Part shown: positions 1 to 6,630 of the stretch, piece by piece
How the letters are laid out: every line of letters begins with the position of its first letter
How positions within the stretch are numbered: position 1 is the first letter of the stretch
Assembly: GCA_000437675.1 (NCBI GenBank)
Contig: FR901707.1
Coordinates: forward strand, 23,989 to 33,371
Direction of reading: 5' to 3'
Length of the DNA: 9,383 bases
Source of the DNA: Prevotella sp. CAG:891
Lineage (GTDB): Bacteria; Bacteroidota; Bacteroidia; Bacteroidales; Bacteroidaceae
Notes under the pieces: model-generated
Told to the model about the DNA's origin: nothing
Database searches by the model: none
The model's input: the letters and a program-made list of their open reading frames with translations, nothing else
Program-made: the position numbers and the translations under genes

Positions 1-42
1 AATGCCTGCACGGATGGCCGCTTTAAACTGTTCGTTGGTCAT
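1..42 (-). CDS. N-terminal fragment of a minus-strand gene, possibly urocanate hydratase
   Basis: Reading leftwards from the ATG at 42-40, the first 14 codons give MTNEQFKAAIRAGI before the window ends. The start lies 127 bp downstream of the ftcD stop, on the same strand. From memory, the long Bacteroidetes form of urocanate hydratase (HutU, which turns urocanate into imidazolone propionate) begins with a similar Met-Thr-x-Glu-x-Phe...Ile-x-x-Gly-Ile pattern, and hut genes often sit beside ftcD. This is therefore the best guess, but 14 residues cannot prove it. There is no Shine-Dalgarno sequence, as is usual for the phylum. The bases just before the ATG resemble those before ftcD. The fragment could belong to another hut gene or to an unrelated protein. 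Confidence 0.55.
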   Translation of the reverse strand, partial: MTNEQFKAAIRAGI

Positions 43-103
43 GGTAAGTAAGGAATTAGATAAGGATTTTCAGAAAAAAGAAAAAGGGAGAAATGAAAAA
101 AGG

Positions 104-157
104 AAAAAAGCACCAATCGGGGTTGTTCACCAATGGCAAAGCAACCCCGATGTGCTT
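104..157 (-). terminator. Intrinsic terminator-like hairpin after ftcD
   Basis: On the minus strand, 13 bases past the ftcD stop, a 10-bp stem forms between 151-142 and 125-116 (ATCGGGGTTG and its complement) around a 16-nt loop. After a two-base bulge (114-115) the stem continues with six more pairs (157-152 with 113-108). The 3' arm runs into a U-rich tract (the complement of 104-109, then further U/C-rich sequence to about 75). This looks like a Rho-independent terminator for ftcD. Because a same-strand gene starts only 62 bp beyond it, it may act as a partial terminator or attenuator rather than a full stop. Confidence 0.75.
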
Positions 158-169
158 CAGAATGAGTGA

Positions 170-1882
170 TTATCGCGTAATCCGTTCGTCGACCAAAGCC
201 AAAATTTTCGCCTCGGCCTTCTGCGCCTTTTCAATCAGTTCGTTGGCCTCGGCCACTAGTTCGTTGGCCACCGCCTCGTCCTTGAGCGAAAGCGCGTTGA
301 TTTTCACATTCATGCCAGCCCCCAGTACCGCACTGCGAGCAGCCAGCGCACCGACCCCCGCATCGCTCACACTGTTCGGGTTGCCCTCGAGCACCATGGC
401 GCGGCAAAGTTCGAACACGCCGAATGCCGTTTGCATCGTATGCAAGGGCACCTGCGCCGCAAAGAGCGTAGCCCGCTGAATAGCCTCGGAGCGCAAGCGT
501 TTGTCCTCGTCAGTGTTTTTAGGCATACCAAAGGCCGCCATAATGCGGTTGAACGCCTCCGTATCCTCGTCGACGAGGTGCAGCAGTTCCGTTTCGAGTG
601 CCATACCCTTTTCAGCCCATTCGCTAAATTCCGGGCAGCGGTCGTCCCACCCCGGTTTATGGCTCGAAAGGTTTGCCACCATCGTACCCAGCGCAGCCCC
701 CAGCGCACCCATGTAGGCCGATACCGACCCACCGCCCGGTGCCGGAGATTCGCGCGCCGTTTCGTCGGCAAACCCCTTGACCGTCAGCGCCACGAGCGAG
801 TTCTTTTCCGCCTCGTCCGCCTCGATCATATATTCCACCACCTTGTCTTTGGCACAGAACGGTTTGAGGTCGTCGAGCCCCATCGACTTTACGGCAATGT
901 TGATGATGTCCTGCTTCGGAATGCCCGTTGAGCGGTTCTGTTTGCGCAGGAAGTGCTTACCCGCCTCGATGAGCGTACGTTCGGGCATCAGTCCCACGAT
1001 TTCCGTACCCGTCACCCGCAGACCGCGTTCGTGCGCCGCGCGGCACACCTCGTCGAAGGCCACATGCAGCGGCGTGACATTGACATTCGTGATGTTCATC
1101 GACACCTGAGCAATGCCATACTCCTCGATAAACCAGCCAATGGCCTTGGTACACTTCAGTGTGCCGGGCTTCATGAGCGGATTACCCTCGGCATCGCGCA
1201 CGATTTTGCCCGTAATGGGATTGCCCTCGCGCTGCGGACGTCCTTTTTCGCGCACGTCGAATGCAATGGCGTTAGCGCGTCGCGTCGAAGTAGAGTTCAG
1301 GTTGAAATTCACGGCAATCAGGAAGTCGCGCGCCCCCACAGCCGTACATCCGGTGCGCGCCACACCTTCGTCAAACGCACGAGCCCCAAAGTCAGGCTTA
1401 CGTTCGTCGCAAGCCATTTTTTCAGGCAGCGCCTCGTATTCGCCAGCCCGGCATACGGCCAGGTTAGCCCGTTCGGGTTTGAGAGCCGCAGCCTCGTAGC
1501 AGTAGCACGGAATGTGAGCCTCGCGGGCAATGCGTTCTGCCAGTTTTCGTGCCAGTTCGGCACATTCCTCCAGCGTGATACCGCTCACCGGCACCAAGGG
1601 CAACACGTCGGTAGCCCCCATGCGCGGATGCGCCCCGTGGTGTTGGCGCATGTCGATGAGTTCGCCCGCGCGACACACAGCCCTGAAGGCAGCTTCGCAC
1701 ACGGCCTGCGGTTCGCCCACAAAGGTAACGACCGTACGGTTGGTAGCTTTGCCGGGGTCGACGTCGAGTAATTTCACGCCTTCGACAGCTTCGATTTCGT
1801 TGGTAATGAGTCGGATAATCTCCAGGTTGCGTCCTTCGCTGAAGTTAGGCACGCATTCCACTAATTGCTTTGATCTGGCCAT
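170..1882 (-). CDS. ftcD: Bifunctional glutamate formiminotransferase / formiminotetrahydrofolate cyclodeaminase
   Basis: This 570-residue cytoplasmic enzyme catalyses the last steps of histidine degradation. It moves the formimino group of N-formimino-L-glutamate to tetrahydrofolate, then releases ammonia to give 5,10-methenyl-tetrahydrofolate. The N-terminal transferase begins with the typical VECVPNFSEGR at residues 8-18 and carries HHGAHPRMGATD at 81-92; His82 falls where the family's catalytic histidine lies. The transferase part spans roughly residues 1-330. The cyclodeaminase domain starts near 362 and shows the glycine-rich SPAPGGGS at 379-386. Both halves are intact and the length is normal for the fused form. 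The start at 1882 leaves only seven residues before the conserved motif, and no Shine-Dalgarno is present. It is read away from uvrA and towards a second minus-strand gene, so it is probably part of a hut cluster. Confidence 0.95.
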   Translation of the reverse strand: MARSKQLVECVPNFSEGRNLEIIRLITNEIEAVEGVKLLDVDPGKATNRTVVTFVGEPQAVCEAAFRAVCRAGELIDMRQHHGAHPRMGATDVLPLVPVSGITLEECAELARKLAERIAREAHIPCYCYEAAALKPERANLAVCRAGEYEALPEKMACDERKPDFGARAFDEGVARTGCTAVGARDFLIAVNFNLNSTSTRRANAIAFDVREKGRPQREGNPITGKIVRDAEGNPLMKPGTLKCTKAIGWFIEEYGIAQVSMNITNVNVTPLHVAFDEVCRAAHERGLRVTGTEIVGLMPERTLIEAGKHFLRKQNRSTGIPKQDIINIAVKSMGLDDLKPFCAKDKVVEYMIEADEAEKNSLVALTVKGFADETARESPAPGGGSVSAYMGALGAALGTMVANLSSHKPGWDDRCPEFSEWAEKGMALETELLHLVDEDTEAFNRIMAAFGMPKNTDEDKRLRSEAIQRATLFAAQVPLHTMQTAFGVFELCRAMVLEGNPNSVSDAGVGALAARSAVLGAGMNVKINALSLKDEAVANELVAEANELIEKAQKAEAKILALVDERITR

Positions 1883-2027
1883 GGCAGGTAATGAATTTAA
1901 GGTAAGTGCAGGGTTATTGTTTCCCCACAGAAAAAGGGTATTTTTCGGTTTTCAAAAAAGAATAAAGTTCTGTGCGCTAAATTACGTATAGTGTCGAACA
2001 TGTGCAAATAATTCTGCCTCATCTTTA

Positions 2028-2035
2028 CAAAATTA
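2028..2035 (-). promoter_or_regulatory. Candidate -7 element for ftcD
   Basis: Read on the minus strand, 2035-2028 is TAATTTTG, a full match to the Bacteroidetes -7 consensus TAnnTTTG. No TTTG lies at the expected 19-21 bases upstream (the nearest CAAA on the plus strand, 2068-2071, is 32 bases away), so support is partial. Transcription from here would give a leader of about 140 nt before the ftcD ATG. Another weaker match (TAATTTAG) lies nearer the gene. Confidence 0.35.
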
Positions 2036-2086
2036 TAGTAAAGGTGCTGAGTTTTTTTAATCTCTTACAAAATGTTGAAGTTTTGT

Positions 2087-2117
2087 TTTGTCAAACATCG
2101 GCTTTGTTGTATTTTTG
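2087..2117 (+). promoter_or_regulatory. Bacteroidetes-type promoter of uvrA
   Basis: TTTG at 2087-2090 is followed, after exactly 19 bases, by TATTTTTG at 2110-2117. This fits the Bacteroidetes primary sigma-factor consensus TTTG-N19-TAnnTTTG in both boxes and in spacing. Transcription would start near 2124, giving a leader of about 26 nt before the ATG at 2150. The in-frame ATG at 2072 lies upstream of this promoter and would not be in the transcript, which supports the shorter UvrA start. Confidence 0.7.
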
Positions 2118-2149
2118 TTTGCTTGAGAATATATTGGAATACAGCTCCT

Positions 2150-5032
2150 ATGAATGAAACCATCAGGCTTAAAGGTGCCCGGGTGAACAACCTGAAACAG
2201 ATAGATTTGGAAATTCCGCGCGACAAGCTCATCGTCATTACCGGCTTGTCGGGGTCGGGTAAGTCGTCGTTGGCTTTCGACACACTTTATGCCGAAGGGC
2301 AGCGACGCTACGTTGAAAGCCTTTCGGCATACGCCCGTCAGTTCTTAGGACGAATGAACAAACCGGAGTGCGACTACATCAAAGGACTGCCACCCGCCAT
2401 TGCCATTGAACAAAAAGTAACCAGCCGAAACCCACGCTCGACGGTGGGAACCTCGACCGAAATTTACGAATACCTGCGCCTGCTCTTTGCACGCGTGGGA
2501 CACACCTTTTCGCCCATTAGCGGCAATGAGGTGAAATGCCACACTGTGCAGGACGTGGTGGACTGCGCACTCACTTACTCCGAGGGAACCCGCTTCACGG
2601 TGCTCGCCCCCATGCGCATACGCCCCGGACGCAGTCTGCGCGAACAACTGGAAATAGACCTGCAACAGGGACTTTCAAGACTCGACATCGACGGCGAAAT
2701 GATGCGCATCGAGGATTATCTGCAAAGCCCCGCTGAGGTGCTTCAGGCCGATGAAACTGCAATTCTTGCTGCCCAAAACGCAACAGAAACAGCAGCCGGA
2801 CGACGCATCTTTCTGCTCATCGACCGCTTGTCGGTAAACACTGACAAAGATACGCTGTCGCGAATGGCCGATTCGGTGCAGACCGCCTTTTTCGAAGGCA
2901 ATGGCGAATGCTGCTTGCGCTTTTATCCGGCACGCATTCTGCACAATTTCAGCATCCGCTTTGAGGCCGACGGCATGACCTTCCGCGAACCCGATGACAA
3001 TATGTTTTCGTTCAACTCGCCCCTCGGCGCTTGCGAACGCTGCGAAGGTTTCGGCCGCGTCATGGGCATCGACGAACACCTGGTGGTGCCCAACACGTCG
3101 ATTAGCCTTTACGACGGCGCCGTGATGTGCTGGCGCGGCGAAAAAATGGGCGAATGGCTCAAAGAGTTTATCCGCCGCAACAGCGACAAGGGATTCCCCA
3201 TATTCGAACCCTACTACAAACTGACGCGCAAGCAAAAGGATTGGCTCTGGCATGGCGACCAGGCCGAACAGCATTTGCCCGAAGAGGAGCAGGTGAGCAT
3301 CGATGCCTTTTTCCGTATGCTCGAACGCAACCAGTATAAAATTCAGTATCGCGTCATGCTGGCCCGTTACCGCGGCAAAACGGAATGCCCCGTGTGTCAC
3401 GGCTCGCGTTTGCGCCCCGAAGCCGAATACGTTAAGGTGGGCGGACGCAGCATCACCGAACTGGTGCGTATGCCGGTAAAGGAACTGCTGGCCTTTTTTA
3501 CCACACTGCAACTTTCCGAGCATGATGCCGCCATAGCCAAACGCTTGCTGTCGGAAATAACGAACCGCCTGCGCTTCCTGTCGGAGGTGGGGCTTGACTA
3601 TCTGACAATGGACCGCTTGTCGAACAGCCTTTCGGGTGGCGAGAGCCAGCGCATCAACCTGGCCACCTCGCTTGGTTCGGCACTGGTAGGTTCGCTCTAC
3701 ATTCTTGACGAACCGAGCATCGGTTTGCATCCGCGCGACACCGAACGCCTTATCCGCGTGCTCGAAGCCTTGCGCGATTTGGGCAATACGGTCATCGTGG
3801 TTGAACACGACGAGGACATCATGCGTGCAGCCGACTGGATTATCGACATAGGCCCCGAAGCCGGACGCCTGGGCGGTGAGGTGGTGTATCAGGGAAAAAT
3901 GAATCCCGACGAACAGCCGCAGCTGCCCCGACGCGGCACCGAGCCCGATGCGCCCTTCGTGTCGCACACGCTCAACTATCTTTACGGCCTGGAACACATT
4001 GCCGTGCCCACCTCGCGCCGTGCCTGGAACCGCAGCATTACCGTGAAGGGCGCGCGTGCCAACAACCTCAAGGGCATCGACGTGGAATTTCCGCTCAACG
4101 TCATGACCGTGGTGACGGGAGTTAGCGGTTCGGGCAAATCGACGCTCGTGCGCGACATTTTTTACCGCGCCATGAAGCGTGCCAAGGACGAACCGGCCGA
4201 TATGCCCGGTGAGTTTATGAAACTCGAAGGCGACATGGATGCCGTGAAGGGCGTAGAGTTCGTTGACCAAAACCCCATTGGCCGCTCGTCGCGTTCGAAC
4301 CCCGTGACCTATATCAAGGCCTACGACGAAATACGCAAACTCATGGCCGAACAGCCTCTGGCCAAACAAATGGAATTTGGCGCAGCCTACTTCTCGTTCA
4401 ATGCCGAAGGCGGACGCTGCGAGGAGTGTAAGGGCGACGGTACGGTCAAGGTCGAAATGCAGTTCATGGCCGACCTTGTGCTGGAATGCGAATCGTGCCA
4501 CGGCAAACGCTTCAAACGCGAGGTGCTCGACGTGATGTATCACGGCAAAAACATTTTCGACATGCTCGAAATGACGGTTAACCAAGCCATAGAGTTCTTT
4601 GGCGAACACGGCGACCGCAAAATCGTGAACCGCCTGCGCCCCTTGCAAGACGTGGGACTGGGCTACATCAAACTCGGACAGTCGAGTTCTACGCTTTCGG
4701 GCGGCGAAAACCAGCGCGTGAAACTGGCCTACTACCTCAGTCAGGAGCGGGCGCAACCCACGCTCTTCATTTTCGACGAACCCACCACCGGCCTCCACTT
4801 CCACGACATCAACCGCCTGCTGATGGCCTTTAACGCACTGATTGAGCGCGGCCACAGCATTGTGATTATTGAACACAACGAGCAGGTGATTAAGTGCGCC
4901 GACCACCTGATAGACCTCGGTCCTGAGGGCGGACGCGAAGGCGGACAACTGGTGGCTTGCGGCACACCCGAATTTGTGGTGCAGCAAGGTCGCGGCTACA
5001 CCGCACGCTACCTGAAAAAGCACCTGCACTAA
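2150..5032 (+). CDS. uvrA: Excinuclease ABC subunit UvrA
   Basis: UvrA is the ATP-driven damage sensor of nucleotide excision repair; it dimerises, loads UvrB onto damaged DNA and then leaves. The 960-residue protein has the two tandem ABC ATPase halves expected. In the first half, Walker A is GLSGSGKSS from 32, the signature LSGGESQ is at 494-500 and the Walker B acidic pair is Asp520-Glu521. In the second half, Walker A is GVSGSGKST at 657-665, LSGGENQ is at 849-855 and the pair is Asp876-Glu877. The C-terminal zinc finger (Cys757, 760, 780, 783; C-x2-C-x19-C-x2-C) is complete. The N-terminal finger keeps CERC at 295-298 and a further CPVC at 413-416, but its first CxxC is replaced by FEAD at 271-274. 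I chose ATG 2150 because MNETIRLKGARVNNL is the usual UvrA beginning; the ATG at 2072 adds 26 atypical residues and lies upstream of the promoter. Confidence 0.96.
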   Translation: MNETIRLKGARVNNLKQIDLEIPRDKLIVITGLSGSGKSSLAFDTLYAEGQRRYVESLSAYARQFLGRMNKPECDYIKGLPPAIAIEQKVTSRNPRSTVGTSTEIYEYLRLLFARVGHTFSPISGNEVKCHTVQDVVDCALTYSEGTRFTVLAPMRIRPGRSLREQLEIDLQQGLSRLDIDGEMMRIEDYLQSPAEVLQADETAILAAQNATETAAGRRIFLLIDRLSVNTDKDTLSRMADSVQTAFFEGNGECCLRFYPARILHNFSIRFEADGMTFREPDDNMFSFNSPLGACERCEGFGRVMGIDEHLVVPNTSISLYDGAVMCWRGEKMGEWLKEFIRRNSDKGFPIFEPYYKLTRKQKDWLWHGDQAEQHLPEEEQVSIDAFFRMLERNQYKIQYRVMLARYRGKTECPVCHGSRLRPEAEYVKVGGRSITELVRMPVKELLAFFTTLQLSEHDAAIAKRLLSEITNRLRFLSEVGLDYLTMDRLSNSLSGGESQRINLATSLGSALVGSLYILDEPSIGLHPRDTERLIRVLEALRDLGNTVIVVEHDEDIMRAADWIIDIGPEAGRLGGEVVYQGKMNPDEQPQLPRRGTEPDAPFVSHTLNYLYGLEHIAVPTSRRAWNRSITVKGARANNLKGIDVEFPLNVMTVVTGVSGSGKSTLVRDIFYRAMKRAKDEPADMPGEFMKLEGDMDAVKGVEFVDQNPIGRSSRSNPVTYIKAYDEIRKLMAEQPLAKQMEFGAAYFSFNAEGGRCEECKGDGTVKVEMQFMADLVLECESCHGKRFKREVLDVMYHGKNIFDMLEMTVNQAIEFFGEHGDRKIVNRLRPLQDVGLGYIKLGQSSSTLSGGENQRVKLAYYLSQERAQPTLFIFDEPTTGLHFHDINRLLMAFNALIERGHSIVIIEHNEQVIKCADHLIDLGPEGGREGGQLVACGTPEFVVQQGRGYTARYLKKHLH

Positions 5033-5123
5033 CCGCTACTGTCGGAACGGACAAGAACACCGACTGGCAACCGACGACGCTATTCTACTGAATAATTACT
5101 AACAACATCATACATTTTCATTT

Positions 5124-6299
5124 ATGAATCTTAAAGGTAAAGTACACTATGTTGGTGTGAACGACCGCGTGAAACACCGTTTCGAAGGTTTATGGTTTTT
5201 GCCGCAAGGCGTATCGTACAACTCGTACCTCATCGACGATGAAAAAGGCGTGGCCTTGGTCGACACGGTCGATGTGGCTTTCTTTGCCGAGTTCTTAGAC
5301 AAAATCAAGGCTGTGATTGGCGACCGCCCCATCGATTACCTCATCGTAAATCACATGGAGCCCGACCACTCGGGTGCGCTGGCGCTCATTCGCAAATACT
5401 ACCCGAATATCCGCCTTATCGGCAACAAAAAGACGTTCGAAATGGTGCAAGGCTATTACGGAGCCTGCTCTGAGAACGACATCGTGGTAACCGACGGCGA
5501 TTCGCTCGACCTCGGACACCACAAACTGCGCTTTTATCTCACCCCCATGCTCCACTGGCCCGAAACCATGATGACTTACTGCGAAACCGACAAGATTCTC
5601 TTCTCGGGCGACGCTTTCGGCTGTTTCGGTGCGCTCAATGGCAACATCATCGACATGCAGATGGACACCGACGACTACTGGCCCGAAATGGAGCGTTACT
5701 ACGCTGCCATCCTCGGTAAGTTCGGTGCCCCCGTGCAGGCCGGTCTCAAAAAGCTTGGCGGATTGGAACTGCAAATGATTTGTTCAACGCACGGCCCTGT
5801 GTGGGTAAAGGAAATTCAGCGTGCCATCGACACCTACCACCGCTTCAGCGCAGGCATCACCCAGCGCGGTTTGGTTATCTGCTACGGTTCGATGTACGGC
5901 AACACGCAGCGTGTGGCCGAAGCCATTGCCGAAGGAGCAGCCGAAGCCGGTCTGCGTCGCATCATTGTTCACAACCTCAGCGTGTCGCAGCCCTCGTTCG
6001 TGTTGGCCGACATCTTCCGCTACGGTTCGTTGGCCATTGGCGGTCCCACCTACAACGGCGGTCTCTTCCCCGTGGTCGAAGACCTCCTCAAGCGCCTCAC
6101 CGGTCGTTCTGTAAGTCAGCACAAGCTCGGTTTCTTCGGCGGCTTTACGTGGAGCAGTCAGGCTGTCAAAGTTATCGACCAGTACAATGAAAAGATGAAG
6201 ATGCAGCTTGTAGGCAGCCCCGTTGAATGGAAGCAGGGCGCCGGCACCGATGCCCTCGCTCAAGCCCGCGAACTCGGCCGTCTGCTCGCAGCCGAATAA
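5124..6299 (+). CDS. fprA: Flavodiiron protein (A-type flavoprotein), O2/NO reductase
   Basis: This is a 391-residue soluble flavodiiron protein. The family reduces oxygen to water and/or nitric oxide to nitrous oxide, protecting anaerobes. Residues 1 to about 245 form the metallo-beta-lactamase-like domain with all the usual di-iron ligand positions: His77, Glu79, Asp81 and His82 (in NHMEPDHSG), His144 (LHWPE), Asp163 (SGDAFG) and His223 (STHGP). Residues from about 248 form a flavodoxin domain that binds FMN, with the phosphate loop SMYGNT at 256-261 and later loops GPTYNG at 307-312 and FGGFTW at 338-343. No rubredoxin or flavin reductase domain is fused, so an external electron donor is needed. 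Whether it prefers O2 or NO cannot be read from sequence. It starts 91 bp after uvrA with no clear promoter or terminator between, so cotranscription is possible. A strong terminator follows. Confidence 0.95.
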   Translation: MNLKGKVHYVGVNDRVKHRFEGLWFLPQGVSYNSYLIDDEKGVALVDTVDVAFFAEFLDKIKAVIGDRPIDYLIVNHMEPDHSGALALIRKYYPNIRLIGNKKTFEMVQGYYGACSENDIVVTDGDSLDLGHHKLRFYLTPMLHWPETMMTYCETDKILFSGDAFGCFGALNGNIIDMQMDTDDYWPEMERYYAAILGKFGAPVQAGLKKLGGLELQMICSTHGPVWVKEIQRAIDTYHRFSAGITQRGLVICYGSMYGNTQRVAEAIAEGAAEAGLRRIIVHNLSVSQPSFVLADIFRYGSLAIGGPTYNGGLFPVVEDLLKRLTGRSVSQHKLGFFGGFTWSSQAVKVIDQYNEKMKMQLVGSPVEWKQGAGTDALAQARELGRLLAAE

Positions 6300-6372
6300 A
6301 TCACATCGACATCTACCGGGAAGGTGATAGATTTTTCTTAAAATCACAGCTTTCAGCCTCCCCCTCAATGCT

Positions 6373-6431
6373 AACCGGCATGGTTGGCCCGTGCAAACAC
6401 TCCTGCACCGGTCGCCATGCCGGTTTTTTTT
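6373..6431 (+). terminator. Intrinsic terminator after the flavodiiron gene
   Basis: A perfect 11-bp stem (AACCGGCATGG at 6373-6383 with its complement at 6415-6425) is followed by eight T residues (6424-6431). The 31-nt loop is unusually large and can fold its own 5-bp hairpin (GTGCA 6391-6395 with TGCAC 6404-6408), giving a stacked shape. It ends the uvrA-flavodiiron direction of transcription and insulates the next gene. Confidence 0.85.
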
Positions 6432-6587
6432 GTGCCTGTCCGAACGTCATGCAGCGAGAACGGCAGCACAGCTATTTCCGAAGCCGCTAAATCCTAAGTT
6501 TAGCACGAGTTTATGCTTGTGTTTGCAATAAAATAACGGGATTTAGACGTTTTTTAAAGCAAAATATTTTTTTCTTAAAAAAAAGAA

Positions 6588-6595
6588 TAATTTTG
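6588..6595 (+). promoter_or_regulatory. Candidate -7 element for the outer-membrane barrel gene
   Basis: TAATTTTG matches the Bacteroidetes -7 consensus TAnnTTTG. A start of transcription near 6602 would leave a leader of roughly 28 nt before the ATG at 6631. The -33 box is poor: only T-rich sequence (6567-6574) lies upstream and no TTTG is correctly spaced. The surroundings are strongly AT-rich, as expected at a promoter. Confidence 0.5.
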
Positions 6596-6630
6596 CTCGT
6601 ACTTTCCGTAAACAATCTCACAACCGCACT

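Larger units (their letters stand above)
6300..6630. other. Intergenic region between the flavodiiron gene and the outer-membrane gene
   Basis: This 331-bp stretch holds no convincing gene. It contains the terminator at 6373-6431, a moderately GC-rich middle in which I see nothing recognisable, and an AT-rich end from about 6524 with A- and T-tracts leading to a -7 promoter match at 6588-6595. A weak small hairpin (ATCTA at 6311-6315 with TAGAT at 6328-6332, then T residues) might add to termination. Confidence 0.6.

Noticed and set aside
953..1771. 272-codon open frame on the plus strand
   Set aside because: Antisense to ftcD, which is intact and has the conserved catalytic motif; the product is low in recognisable features.
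2072..2149. 26-residue N-terminal extension of UvrA
   Set aside because: The extra residues are Cys/aromatic rich, unlike UvrA, and the ATG lies upstream of the consensus promoter.
2675..5029. 784-codon open frame on the minus strand
   Set aside because: It lies wholly opposite uvrA, whose motifs are unmistakable. The frame is open because of codon bias in uvrA and its product shows no family features.
5041..5075. Possible hairpin between uvrA and the flavodiiron gene (GTCGG with CCGAC)
   Set aside because: Only five base pairs and no T-tract follows, so it is not convincing as a terminator.
5111..5118. TACATTTT as a promoter for the flavodiiron gene
   Set aside because: It misses the last consensus base, has no TTTG upstream at the right spacing, and would start transcription at or inside the ATG.
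6227..6490. 87-codon plus-strand frame after the flavodiiron gene
   Set aside because: It overlaps the end of that gene and reads through the terminator hairpin; no protein features.
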